Assembly: GCA_030533445.1 (NCBI GenBank)
Contig: CM060069.1
Coordinates: 8,062,424-8,126,423 of the forward strand
DNA length: 64,000 nucleotides
Origin: Cyprinodon diabolis
Taxonomy: Eukaryota; Chordata; Actinopteri; Cyprinodontiformes; Cyprinodontidae
Direction of reading: 5' to 3'
A program made the translations under genes and the position numbers. This document shows, in pieces, positions 1-10,597 of this stretch. The notes under the pieces were generated by a model. That model was given only the letters and a program-made list of their open reading frames with translations, was not told the DNA's origin and ran no database searches. Numbering within the stretch: the first letter of the stretch is position 1; every line of letters starts with the position of its first letter.

Positions 1-50
1 CAATGTTTCATCAAACAAACAGTTAAAAGACTCAGGTCATCAGGACATCA

Positions 51-3000
51 TTATAAAAGCAGCTTGTTATATTTCAGCTCTCCTGAGTCAGAAATGGTGC
101 ACAACACACTATTAAAACCCCACAGTTGTATAAAACCCTTCAAATCCCCAGTGGCTCTGTGGAAGCAGAACTCCAGCCTCAACCTGGCTTTGATGTTACA
201 CTTCCACAGAGCCACCGCATCGAGCTGAGGTCCTTCCTGCAGTTTGTCTCGTCGTGTCAGGTAAATGGCCATTTTGGCTTCAGAGATTAAATAATTTAAA
301 ATTCTGGATTTGAAGGCAGTGGCTCGGTTATAATGTACACCATTGATAAAAACGGAATGGGTAAAAACCACACTAAAAAGGCTAAAAACGTTCATTAAAA
401 AATTGAAAAAACCAGTCAGCCGTACACAATCCATAAAAACATGAAACACACTCTCGGGCAAACTGCAAAAAGGACATTTGTTTAAAACCTGAGGACTGAT
501 GACAGATAAAAATGCGTTTGAAGCAATGGCGCCGTGAAGTATCCTCCATTGAAGGTCACCAGTCCGTTTCTTGATGGGAGGCTTGTACAAAGTCCTCCAC
601 TGAGGCTTTTGTCCTCCAAATCTGTCTGCCCAGACATTTGTTGCTCTGTTGTGGAGAGTTCTCCTGTTTAGGACTTTAGTGCATGTTCTATATAATGTTT
701 TTGGGTCCGTCTTGCACAGATCCATTTTCTGATTTTTAAGTAGGGGTCCGCTATCCTCCACAAAGTCTGGATCCATGCACACGTCCGGGAACGGGTCGCT
801 CGTGTCAGGCGGGCGCCTTCCGGTGGCATGCAGCTGCAGGAGCCGTCTCTCCCCAGCAGTCATCCGCTCTTTCAGACGCTCCAGAAGGCGCCGCACCAAT
901 CTGGCAGACCGGACCCCCAGCAGCGAGCGGACCTCCTCGACGCCTGAGAAATCCGGCCCGGCGACCCGCACCAGATGCCTCAGGGTCACCGCTCCCGACC
1001 TGGACAGCGTCTCGGGAAGGCCAGGCACGGAGCTGTCGTGGACGTCTAGCCTCGCTCCACATACCAGCGGTTCTTCTAAAAGCCAATGCAGAGAGTTATG
1101 CGTTTTGGACCTGTGCAATTTAAAAAAAGCACATGATTTAAAAACACTTTGATAAAATTGAGGTAACCCTCTTATCTTTAAGAGACTTAAGTCTGTTAAA
1201 AACAGAGCAGCATCCAGCCCCAGAGAGTTTACACGTCTGAGAATGCAGCTGGCCACGTCTCTCCACACGGGGTCTTCTGTGAGGAACTTCTGAAGGAACT
1301 GTAAACGAAAAGTGGCTGTTCTGGCGGCCAGGTGGACAAGGCCCTGACCCCCCTCCTCTCTTGGTAAGAACAAGGCGGACTGTGGCACCCAATGTCGACC
1401 GTTCCAGAAAAAGTTAACCATCTCTGACTGTATTATTACAAGAAAGTCAGAGGGTGGGTCTAAAACAGAGAGTTTGTGCCACAGCTGTGATGCCATAAGA
1501 TTATTTAAAACTAGTACTCTGCCCCTATAGGACATCTGGGAGTGCAACCACTTCCATTTTTCCAACCTGGTTTTTATTTTTCCTTCCACATCCTCCCAGT
1601 TTTTCTTTAAAAAAACTTCACTGCCTAAAAACACACCGAGGTACTTCAAACCGTCTCTCTTCCACACCAGACCTTGAGGGAGAACTGGGAGCCTGACGGA
1701 CCACTGTCCGACGGCCAGGGCTTCGCTCTTTGCCCAGTTCACCCTCGCGGCGGACAGGACGGAAAACTTTTCAGTTACCTCGGTTAAAAGACTGATGTCC
1801 CGTTGATCTTTAATAAAAACAACAACGTCGTCAGCGTAGGCAGATAAAACCATGTGATTAGTAAAACCAGGTAAAACCAGACCGTAAACACTCGAACGTA
1901 TTTTCTGAAGGAGGGGTTCCAGGGAGAGCGCGTAGAGCATCCCCGAGAGCGCGCAGCCCTGTCGGACGCCTCTACACACCCTAAAAGGAGCACACAGGCT
2001 ACCGTTGATCTTCAGCACACTCTCTATGCCACTGTACAGTACCTGGATCTTGGCGATGAGACCCTCGCTGAACCCAAACCCCTTCATGGTTTTCCAGAGG
2101 AAGCCGTGCTCAACGCGGTCAAACGCCTTTTCTTGATCTAATGAAATCAAGCCGACTTGTAAACTCAATGAACCGGAGACCTCCAAAACATCCCGAATCA
2201 GGTAGACGTTGTCTACCATGGACCTGCCGGGGACGCAGTAGGTCTGATCTCGGTGGATGACCTGCTCCATAGCTTTTCCCAGCCTCACGGCCAGGGCCTT
2301 GGAGAGGATCTTATAATCGGTACAGAGGAGGGACACGGGGCGCCAGTTCTTGACGTCTTGCAGGTTACCCTTTTTGGGGAGCAGGGTGATGACCGCCCTG
2401 CGGCAAGACAAGGGGAGCGAACCGGCGACCAGACTCTCCCTGCAGACGTCTAGCAGGTCTTTTCCCAGAAGGTCCCAATAGGCCTTGAAGAACTCGACGG
2501 TGAGTCCATCAATGCCAGGGGACCTCTGGCCCTGCATGCCGAGGAGGGCTGTGTGGAGTTCCTGGAGCTCCAGGGGACGCTCCAGCTCGGTGTTGGTCTC
2601 CTCAGAGACCTGGGGTAGTTCAGTGCAGAACTCCCGGAACAGATCCTCGTTCTCTTTATATTCACTCTGGAACAGAGAACGGTAAAAACCCACAGCTCTC
2701 TCCCTGATCTGACCCGGTTCGCTCAATTGTTGCCCCGTGTCCGACAGCAAAGAGTGGATCAGCTTCCTCTGACCGTGTTTCCTCTCCAGGCTGAAAAAAA
2801 AGCTAGAGGGAGCATCCATCTCTGTGATGTTCTGGACCCGAGATCTGACCAATGCGCCTTGGACTTTTGACTCCAGCAGGTTGGCTAACGCTAGCCGTTT
2901 AGTTTTGAGAGCTTCAATGTGCTCTCGATTTCCTGTGGATCCGCTGAGTTGCTCCAAATCCACTATGTTCATCTCCAGGTCTCTGATAGATCTGGTAATG

Positions 3001-3992
3001 TCACGAGTGACGTTGAGAGTATGCTGTTGACTCAGCAGTTTTATCTGAACTTTCCCATAGTCCCACCACTGTCTAAGAGAGGTAAAATCTGACTTTCTCT
3101 GTCTAAAACCAGTCCAAAAATAGCTTAAAGTCTCCTTAAAACCTCGATCGTGAGTTAAAGCAGAGTTAAAATGCCAGTAAGCGCTTCTTGGTAAAATGTT
3201 TCTAATAAAAACACTACCTAAAAGCAACGAGTGATCCGTAAAAGCCACCGGTAAAATCTGGCATGCCTTAAACACATTAAAATGGTGTTTAAAACAATAA
3301 ATACGATCAAGCCGAGCTAAAGAGATTCTGTTTTCATTGATGTGGGACCATGTGTACTGCCTGGAGCCAGCGTGCATCCTCCTCCATACATCCACCAGGC
3401 CGTGAGACAAGACCAGCTGCCGCAGAGCGTGTTGGGCCGCTGGATGCGGCTCTGGATGATTGCGGTCTAAAAGCTCATTTTCGGTACAGTTAAAATCCCC
3501 GCCTAAAAAAACATAATCATCACACCCACAATCACCCAACCTTTCCCCAATTTTTTCAAAAAAACGTTTTTTCTCTGCATTGGTAATAGGTGCATAAATA
3601 TTGATAAAAACGATGCTAAAAAGATCAAACTTTGCTTTGACTAAAAGACACCTCCCCTGAATGACGTGCTCAACTTCTGTAGAAGTTGGGGTGAAAGTTC
3701 TGGAGAAGAGAAACCCCACCCCAGCACTCTGGGAGGTGCCATGGCTTAAGATGACCTCCCCCCTCCACTCTCTACTCCAGTCTGCTTCAGTTAAAATATC
3801 ACTATGGGTTTCTTGTAAAAACACAACATCGATTCTTTTTTGTTTTAAGGTTTGATAAATTAAAGCACGTTTTTCAGCCTCCCTCGCCCCGTTAAGATTC
3901 AAAGATGCTATTTTAAAAGAATCCATAATGGGTAAGAAGCTAAAAACAACACACCAAAAAACTATAAAAAATATTAAAATGTTGTGCATCAT
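51..3992 (-). CDS. LINE ORF2: endonuclease-reverse transcriptase (Tx1-like)
   Basis: The product nicks target DNA and copies the element RNA into the nick (target-primed reverse transcription). The N-terminal endonuclease runs from about residue 23 to 260, with IASLNLNG, FLQETHSD, the GGDFN box (D166, N168), a LDRIY segment and the TDHS end. The reverse transcriptase spans roughly 450-800, with SPGIDGL, RPVSLL, LDQEKAFDRV, GVRQGC and the catalytic YADD at 719-722. A C-terminal knuckle of C-x2-C-x7-H-x4-C type begins at C1173. The first ATG overlaps the ORF1 stop. A second Met at residue 23 (MDSFKIASLNLNG) sits where endonuclease homology begins, so the first 22 hydrophobic residues may be dispensable. 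No internal stop or frameshift is seen, so the enzyme could be functional. Confidence 0.92.
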   Translation of the reverse strand: MMHNILIFFIVFWCVVFSFLPIMDSFKIASLNLNGAREAEKRALIYQTLKQKRIDVVFLQETHSDILTEADWSREWRGEVILSHGTSQSAGVGFLFSRTFTPTSTEVEHVIQGRCLLVKAKFDLFSIVFINIYAPITNAEKKRFFEKIGERLGDCGCDDYVFLGGDFNCTENELLDRNHPEPHPAAQHALRQLVLSHGLVDVWRRMHAGSRQYTWSHINENRISLARLDRIYCFKHHFNVFKACQILPVAFTDHSLLLGSVFIRNILPRSAYWHFNSALTHDRGFKETLSYFWTGFRQRKSDFTSLRQWWDYGKVQIKLLSQQHTLNVTRDITRSIRDLEMNIVDLEQLSGSTGNREHIEALKTKRLALANLLESKVQGALVRSRVQNITEMDAPSSFFFSLERKHGQRKLIHSLLSDTGQQLSEPGQIRERAVGFYRSLFQSEYKENEDLFREFCTELPQVSEETNTELERPLELQELHTALLGMQGQRSPGIDGLTVEFFKAYWDLLGKDLLDVCRESLVAGSLPLSCRRAVITLLPKKGNLQDVKNWRPVSLLCTDYKILSKALAVRLGKAMEQVIHRDQTYCVPGRSMVDNVYLIRDVLEVSGSLSLQVGLISLDQEKAFDRVEHGFLWKTMKGFGFSEGLIAKIQVLYSGIESVLKINGSLCAPFRVCRGVRQGCALSGMLYALSLEPLLQKIRSSVYGLVLPGFTNHMVLSAYADDVVVFIKDQRDISLLTEVTEKFSVLSAARVNWAKSEALAVGQWSVRLPVLPQGLVWKRDGLKYLGVFLGSEVFLKKNWEDVEGKIKTRLEKWKWLHSQMSYRGRVLVLNNLMASQLWHKLSVLDPPSDFLVIIQSEMVNFFWNGRHWVPQSALFLPREEGGQGLVHLAARTATFRLQFLQKFLTEDPVWRDVASCILRRVNSLGLDAALFLTDLSLLKIRGLPQFYQSVFKSCAFFKLHRSKTHNSLHWLLEEPLVCGARLDVHDSSVPGLPETLSRSGAVTLRHLVRVAGPDFSGVEEVRSLLGVRSARLVRRLLERLKERMTAGERRLLQLHATGRRPPDTSDPFPDVCMDPDFVEDSGPLLKNQKMDLCKTDPKTLYRTCTKVLNRRTLHNRATNVWADRFGGQKPQWRTLYKPPIKKRTGDLQWRILHGAIASNAFLSVISPQVLNKCPFCSLPESVFHVFMDCVRLTGFFNFLMNVFSLFSVVFTHSVFINGVHYNRATAFKSRILNYLISEAKMAIYLTRRDKLQEGPQLDAVALWKCNIKARLRLEFCFHRATGDLKGFIQLWGFNSVLCTISDSGELKYNKLLL

Positions 3993-3994
3993 TA
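3990..3994 (-). promoter_or_regulatory. TAATG stop-start overlap between ORF1 and ORF2
   Basis: On the minus strand the ORF1 stop TAA (3994-3992) shares its last A with the ATG of ORF2 (3992-3990). Such UAAUG overlaps are known in some non-LTR elements to couple ORF2 translation to ORF1 termination. That use here is inference. Confidence 0.6.
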
Positions 3995-4413
3995 AAGCTG
4001 TTTTCTGACTTTGGACATTATTTTCCTTAATCTAAAGATTTGTCTATCAGTTAAACCTGATGACCCCTTGTTGCTGATGTGATGTCTTGCGGATGAATAA
4101 AATAATCTTAAATTAGGAAAATATGCCTCTATTTTTAATCCCTTAAAACCTTTGGTATTCACTAAAAAATCCCTTAAAGATTCTGCGGGGTATAAAGGCT
4201 CTTTATCGCTGGTCTGTGACAGAGAGAGCTCACTGGTGTCAGAGACCCAGCTCTCAGCATCGCTGCTGTCTGACTCTTCCTCCTTCTCTGCAGCCTGCTG
4301 GCTGGCCTGTTTAATGGCCAGCTTGCTGGCTTGTGCAGCAGCCACCACATTCTTCCGTTTACTTTTTCTTTTAGGTGCAGAAGCCTCCAGCTCCATCACC
4401 TCTTCTGCTTCAC
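3992..4413 (-). CDS. LINE ORF1, C-terminal part only
   Basis: About 140 codons are readable between the gap and the TAA at 3994-3992. The visible protein has a Lys/Arg-rich patch (APKRKSKRKN), an Ala/Gln-rich helix-prone stretch, an acidic Ser/Asp/Glu-rich linker, then a conserved-looking tail with YFPNLRLFYSS and a basic end. This agrees with the C-terminus of Tx1-type ORF1 RNA-binding proteins. The N-terminal part, where zinc knuckles are expected, is missing. Reading continues open into the Ns, so the true start cannot be given. Confidence 0.7.
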
Positions 4414-4913
4414 NNNNNNNNNNNNNNNNNNNNNNNNNNNNNNNNNNNNNNNNNNNNNNNNNNNNNNNNNNNNNNNNNNNNNNNNNNNNNNNNNNNNNNN
4501 NNNNNNNNNNNNNNNNNNNNNNNNNNNNNNNNNNNNNNNNNNNNNNNNNNNNNNNNNNNNNNNNNNNNNNNNNNNNNNNNNNNNNNNNNNNNNNNNNNNN
4601 NNNNNNNNNNNNNNNNNNNNNNNNNNNNNNNNNNNNNNNNNNNNNNNNNNNNNNNNNNNNNNNNNNNNNNNNNNNNNNNNNNNNNNNNNNNNNNNNNNNN
4701 NNNNNNNNNNNNNNNNNNNNNNNNNNNNNNNNNNNNNNNNNNNNNNNNNNNNNNNNNNNNNNNNNNNNNNNNNNNNNNNNNNNNNNNNNNNNNNNNNNNN
4801 NNNNNNNNNNNNNNNNNNNNNNNNNNNNNNNNNNNNNNNNNNNNNNNNNNNNNNNNNNNNNNNNNNNNNNNNNNNNNNNNNNNNNNNNNNNNNNNNNNNN
4901 NNNNNNNNNNNNN
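4414..4913. other. Assembly gap, 500 N
   Basis: Exactly 500 Ns separate the LINE ORF1 from the first array unit. The round number indicates a placeholder rather than a measured distance. The rest of ORF1, the LINE 5' UTR and an unknown number of array units may be missing here. ORFs reading through the Ns are meaningless. Confidence 0.98.
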
Positions 4914-5543
4914 AACCGCATGTATTGAGGTAAAGTAAAACATGATTGTGTGCTAAAACTTTTCTTTCACTAAATTCACAAAAAGTCATTGTCATGGTAG
5001 GGATAAAATGGATTTTCCTTAAACACAGTTGTCCGGCTTTGGATTCGAATGCAAGATTTTGATTCCCTTTGGCATACACTGGATGACAGGTCAATAATTC
5101 ATGGCCTACAAAACATTTCTTCAGCAAAATACCACTAAAATGTATCAATTTGATAGACTGTCTGCCCAATTTAACTACTGTACAATAGACATAGTAAAAA
5201 ATTTGGTAGTCAGTTGGGCTTGGAAGGTGTGATTGAGTGGTGTGCACAGGTAGTAACCTCATTTACCAGAAAGAGTTTACCTAGCCCGATGGTCAGCACA
5301 AAGAAGTCTGTCCAAATGGGTTGCATTATATCTTTTTTACAGAAATACACTTTTAGCTCATGAAAATCAGCTTTGAACAAGATTAGAGATATGCATTCAA
5401 CTAAGTGGGGAGGTTGCATAATACCAACTTTAGTTTAAGATTCAATAACATCCATTCCCACTCTGTAGGGCTGAAACAGCAGTCATGTTAGTGTAGAGTA
5501 CTGAAGCTCTACATCAAGCCAACATTTGGTGACCCAATATAAA

Positions 5544-5615
5544 TTCCCTGACCGGGAATCGAACCCGGGCCGCAGCGGTGAAAGCGCTGAATCCTGACCA
5601 CTAGACAATCAGGGA
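5544..5615 (-). tRNA. tRNA-Glu (TTC), array unit 1
   Basis: A 72-nt cloverleaf fits: acceptor TCCCTGA/TCAGGGA with discriminator A, anticodon stem CAGCG/CGCTG around loop CTTTCAC (anticodon TTC), T-arm CCGGG-TTCGATT-CCCGG. Box A (TCTAGTGG) and box B (GGTTCGATTCC) are intact. No T4 run follows for about 177 nt. This is the reference form for the array. Confidence 0.9.
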
Positions 5616-6374
5616 CATGTTTCTAACTTTTCAGTAGGGTTTTCATATCATGTCTGTTAATCAATAATGTGATGTAAAGCTTGGCAATATGCTCCTCAAG
5701 TTAGACGTGTGTCTCTCGTCATCACACTAAAATAGAGACAGTTTAACCGCATGTATTGAGGTAAAGTAAAACATGATTGTGTGCTAAAACTTTTCTTTCA
5801 CTAAATTCACAAAAAGTCATTGTCATGGTAGGGATAAAATGGATTTTCCTTAAACACAGTTGTCCGGCTTTGGATTCGAATGCAAGATTTTGATTCCCTT
5901 TGGCATACACTGGATGACAGGTCAATAATTCATGGCCTACAAAACATTTCTTCAGCAAAATACCACTAAATTGTATCAATTTGATAGACTGTCTACCCAA
6001 AATAACTACTGTACAATAGACATAGTAAAAAATTTGGTAGTCAGTTGGGCTTGGAAGGTGTGATTGAGTGGTGTGCACAGGTAGTAACCTCATAAACCAG
6101 AAAGAGTTTACCTAGCCAGATGGTCAGCACAAAGAGGTCTGACCAAATGGGTTGCATTATATCTTTTTTACAGAAATACACTTTTAGCTTATGAAAATCA
6201 GCTTTGAACAAGATTAGAGATATGCATTCAACTAAGTGGGGAGGTTGCATAATACCAACTTTAGTTTAAGATTCAATAACATCCATTCCCACTCAGTAGG
6301 GCTGAAACAGCAGTCATGTTAGTGTAGAGTACTGAAGCTCTACATCAAGCCACCAGTTGGTGAGCCAATATAAA

Positions 6375-6446
6375 TTCCCTGACCGGGAATCGAACCCAGG
6401 CTGCAGCGGTGAGAGCGCTGAATCCTAACCACTAGACAATGAGGAA
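6375..6446 (-). pseudogene. tRNA-Glu (CTC)-like, array unit 2, damaged acceptor
   Basis: The anticodon loop is CTCTCAC (anticodon CTC). The 5' acceptor strand reads TTCCTCA against TCAGGGA, giving a T-G wobble at 2-71 and a C-C mismatch at 6-67. A T-G wobble also enters the T-stem. Probably degenerate, though weak function is not excluded. Confidence 0.65.
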
Positions 6447-7205
6447 TATGTTTCTAACTTTTCAGTAGGGTTTTCATATCATGTCTGTTAATCAATAATG
6501 TGATGTAAAGCTTGGCAATATGCTCCTCAAGTTAGACGTGTGTCTCTCGTCATCACACTAAAATAGAGACAGTTTAACCGCATGTATTGAGGTAAAGTAA
6601 AACATGATTGTGTGCTAAAACTTTTCCTTCACTAAATTCACAAAAAGTCATTGTCATGGTAGGGATAAAATGGATTTTCCTTAAACACAGTTGTCCGGCT
6701 TTGGATTCGAATGCAAGATTTTGATTCCCTTTGGCATACACTGGATGACAGGTCAATAATTCATGGCCTACAAAACATTTCTTCAGCAAAATACCACTAA
6801 AATGTATCAATTTGATAGACTGTCTGCCCAATTTAACTACTGAACAATAGACATAGTAAAAAATTTGGCAGTCAGTTGGGCTTGGAAGGTGTGATTGAGT
6901 GGTGTGCACAGGTAGTAACCTCATTTACCAGAAAGAGTTTACCTAGCCCGATGGTCAGCACAAAGAAGTCTGTCCAAATGGGTTGCATTATATCTTTTTT
7001 ACAGAAATACACTTTTAGCTCATGAAAATCAGCTTTGAACAAGATTAGAGATATGCATTCAACTAAGTGGGGAGGTTGCATAATACCAACTTTAGTTTAA
7101 GATTCAATAACATCCATTCCCACTCTGTAGGGCTGAAACAGCAGTCATGTTAGTGTAGAGTACTGAAGCTCTACATCAAGCCAACATTTGGTGACCCAAT
7201 ATAAA

Positions 7206-7277
7206 TTCCCTGACCGGGAATCGAACCCGGGCCGCAGCGGTGAAAGCGCTGAATCCTGACCACTAGACAATCAGGGA
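7206..7277 (-). tRNA. tRNA-Glu (TTC), array unit 3
   Basis: Same 72-nt sequence as unit 1 by eye, with all stems paired and boxes A and B intact. Confidence 0.9.
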
Positions 7278-8036
7278 CATGTTTCTAACTTTTCAGTAGG
7301 GTTTTCATATCATGTCTGTTAATCAATAATGTGATGTAAAGCTTGGCAATATGCTCCTCAAGTTAGACGTGTGTCTCTCGTCATCACACTAAAATAGAGA
7401 CAGTTTAACCGCATGTATTGAGGTAAAGTAAAACATGATTGTGTGCTAAAACTTTTCTTTCACTAAATTCACAAAAAGTCATTGTCATGGTAGGGATAAA
7501 ATGGATTTTCCTTAAACACAGTTGTCCGGCTTTGGATTCGAATGCAAGATTTTGATTCCCTTTGGCATACACTGGATGACAGGTCAATAATTCATGGCCT
7601 ACAAAACATTTCTTCAGCAAAATACCACTAAAATGTATCAATTTGATAGACTGTCTGCCCAATTTAACTACTGAACAATAGACATAGTAAAAAATTTGGT
7701 AGTCAGTTGGGCTTGGAAGGTGTGATTGAGTGGTGTGCACAGGTAGTAACCTCATTTACCAGAAAGAGTTTACCTAGCCCGATGGTCAGCACAAAGAAGT
7801 CTGTCCAAATGGGTTGCATTATATCTTTTTTACAGAAATACACTTTTAGCTCATGAAAATCAGCTTTGAACAAGATTAGAGATATGCATTCAACTAAGTG
7901 GGGAGGTTGCATAATACCAACTTTAGTTTAAGATTCAATAACATCCATTCCCACTCTGTAGGGCTGAAACAGCAGTCATGTTAGTGTAGAGTACTGAAGC
8001 TCTACATCAAGCCACCAGTTGGTGAGCCAATATAAA

Positions 8037-8108
8037 TTCCCTGACCAGGAAACGAACCCGGGCTGCAGCGGTGAGAGCGCTGAATCCTAACCACTAGACA
8101 ATGAGGAA
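8037..8108 (-). pseudogene. tRNA-Glu (CTC)-like, array unit 4, damaged
   Basis: Anticodon CTC. It has the same acceptor damage as unit 2 (TTCCTCA), and its T-loop reads TTCGTTT, losing the near-invariant A58 and spoiling box B. Confidence 0.75.
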
Positions 8109-8867
8109 TATGTTTCTAATTTTTCAGTAGGGTTTTCATATCATGTCTGTTAATCAATAATGTGATGTAAAGCTTGGCAAAATGCTCCTCAAGTTAGACG
8201 TGTGTCTCTCGTCATCACACTAAAATAGAGACAGTTTAACCGCATGTATTGAGGTAAAGTAAAACATGATTGTGCGCTAAAACTTTTCCTTCACTAAATT
8301 CACAAAAAGTCATTGTCATGGTAGGGATAAAATGGATTTTCCTTAAACACAGTTGTCCGGCTTTGGATTCGAATGCAAGATTTTGATTCCCTTTGGCATA
8401 CACTGGATGACAGGTCAATAATTCATGGCCTACAAAACATTTCTTCAGCAAAATACCACTAAAATGTATCAATTTGATAGACTGTCTGCCCAATTTAACT
8501 ACTGTACAATAGACATAGTAAAAAATTTGGTAGTCAGTTGGGCTTGGAAGGTGTGATTGAGTGGTGTGCACAGGTAGTAACCTCATTTACCAGAAAGAGT
8601 TTACCTAGCCCGATGGTCAGCACAAAGAAGTCTGTCCAAATGGGTTGCATTATATCTTTTTTACAGAAATACACTTTTAGCTCATGAAAATCAGCTTTGA
8701 ACAAGATTAGAGATATGCATTCAACTAAGTGGGGAGGTTGCATAATACCAACTTTAGTTTAAGATTCAATAACATCCATTCCCACTCTGTAGGGCTGAAA
8801 CAGCAGTCATGTTAGTGTAGAGTACTGAAGCTCTACATCAAGCCAACATTTGGTGACCCAATATAAA

Positions 8868-8935
8868 TTCCCTGACCGGGAGTCGAAGGCCGCAGCGGTG
8901 AAAGCGCTGAATCCTGACCACTAGACAATCAGGGA
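8868..8935 (-). pseudogene. tRNA-Glu (TTC) pseudogene, array unit 5, 4-bp T-arm deletion
   Basis: The locus is 68 nt because four bases are missing from the 5' side of the T-stem (GGAGTCGAAGGCC on the + strand), so the T-arm cannot form and box B is truncated. The anticodon arm is normal. The unit is also 4 bp short overall (827 bp to the next locus). Confidence 0.85.
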
Positions 8936-9694
8936 CATGTTTCTAACTTTTCAGTAGGGTTTTCATATCATGTCTGTTAATCAATAATGTGATGTAAAGC
9001 TTGGCAATATGCTCCTCAAGTTAGACGTGTGTCTCTCGTCATCACACTAAAATAGAGACAGTTTAACCGCATGTATTGAGGTAAAGTAAAACATAATTGT
9101 GTGCTAAAACTTTTCTTTCACTAAATTCACAAAAAGTCATTGTCATGGTAGGGATAAAATGGATTTTCCTTAAACACAGTTGTCCGGCTTTGGATTCGAA
9201 TGCAAGATTTTGATTCCCTTTGGCATACACTGGATGACAGGTCAATAATTCATGGCCTACAAAACATTTCTTCAGCAAAATACCACTAAATTGTATCAAT
9301 TTGATAGACTGTCTGCCCAATTTAACTACTGTACAATAGACATAGTAAAAAATTTGGTAGTCAGTTGGGCTTGGAAGGTGTGATTGAGTGGTGTGCACAG
9401 GTAGTAACCTCATTTACCAGAAAGAGTTTACCTAGCCAAATGGTCAGCACAAAGAAGTCTGTCCAAATGGGTTGCATTATATCTTTTTTACAGAAATGCA
9501 CTTTTAGCTCATGAAAATCAGCTTTGAACAAGATTAGAGATATGCATTCAACTAAGTGGGGAGGTTGCATAATACCAACTTTAGTTTAAGATTCAATAAC
9601 ATCCATTCCCACTCTGTAGGGCTGAAACAGCAGTCATGTTAGTGTAGAGTACTGAAGCTCTACATCAAGCCAACATTTGGTGACCCAATATAAA

Positions 9695-9766
9695 TTCCCT
9701 GACCGGGAATCGAACCCGGGCCGCAGCGGTGAAAGCGCTGAATCCTGACCACTAGACAATCAGGGA
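9695..9766 (-). tRNA. tRNA-Glu (TTC), array unit 6
   Basis: Intact 72-nt form like unit 1. It is the first locus of higher-order block 1. Confidence 0.9.
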
Positions 9767-10525
9767 CATGTTTCTAACTTTTCAGTAGGGTTTTCATATC
9801 ATGTCTGTTAATCAATAATGTGATGTAAAGCTTGGCAATATGCTCCTCAAGTTAGACGTGTGTCTCTCGTCATCACACTAAAATAGAGACAGTTTAACCG
9901 CATGTATTGAGGTAAAGTAAAACATGATTGTGTGCTAAAACTTTTCCTTCACTAAATTCACAAAAAGTCATTGTCATGGTAGGGATAAAATGGATTTTCC
10001 TTAAACACAGTTGTCCGGCTTTGGATTTGAATGCAAGATTTTGATTCCCTTTGGCATACACTGGATGACAGGTCAATAATTCATGGCCTACAAAACATTT
10101 CTTCAGCAAAATACCACTAAATTGTATCAATTTGATAGACTGTCTGCCCAATTTAACTACTGTACAATAGACATAGTAAAAAATTTGGTAGTCAGTTGGG
10201 CTTGGAAGGTGTGATTGAGTGGTGTGCACAGGTAGTAACCTCATTTACCAGAAAGAGTTTACCTAGCCAAATGGTCAGCACAAAGAAGTCTGTCCAAATG
10301 GGTTGCATTATATCTTTTTTACAGAAATGCACTTTTAGCTCATGAAAATCAGCTTTGAACAAGATTAGAGATATGCATTCAACTAAGTGGGGAGGTTGCA
10401 TAATACCAACTTTAGTTTAAGATTCAATAACATCCATTCCCACTCTGTAGGGCTGAAACAGCAGTCATGTTAGTGTAGAGTACTGAAGCTCTACATCAAG
10501 CCAACATTTGGTGACCCAATATAAA

Positions 10526-10597
10526 TTCCCTGACCGGGAATCGAACCCGGGCCACAGCGGTGAAAGCGCTGAATCCTGACCACTAGACAATCAGGGA
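10526..10597 (-). tRNA. tRNA-Glu (TTC), array unit 7
   Basis: Intact apart from one C-to-T change in the variable loop (TGGC in place of CGGC), which breaks no stem. The same variant marks units 14 and 22. Confidence 0.88.

Larger units (their letters stand above)
1..4413 (-). mobile_element. Tx1/L1-type non-LTR retrotransposon, 5' end lost in gap
   Basis: A LINE runs on the minus strand from the assembly gap to beyond the left window edge. It shows the 3' part of ORF1, then ORF2 overlapping it by one base, then at least 50 bp of 3' UTR. ORF2 has the order apurinic-type endonuclease, reverse transcriptase, C-terminal CCHC knuckle, and a length (1313 codons) close to that of the Xenopus Tx1 149-kDa protein. 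The absence of stops or frameshifts over 3.9 kb suggests a young copy. The 5' UTR and N-terminal ORF1 are in the N run or absent. The 3' end and any target-site duplication lie outside the window. Confidence 0.9.

Noticed and set aside
775..3855. Plus-strand and other-frame ORFs inside the LINE ORF2 region
   Set aside because: They are shadows of the 1313-codon ORF2 and show no protein similarity I can recognise.
4152..5262. ORFs running through the N gap
   Set aside because: Ns translate as X, so these frames have no meaning. Only the ORF1 tail on the minus strand is supported, by its position ahead of ORF2.
5357..5440. Possible snRNA (U1-like fragment) in the spacer around GGGGAGGTTGCATAATACC
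   Set aside because: The resemblance is a few bases only. No Sm site, cap-proximal sequence or fold was found.
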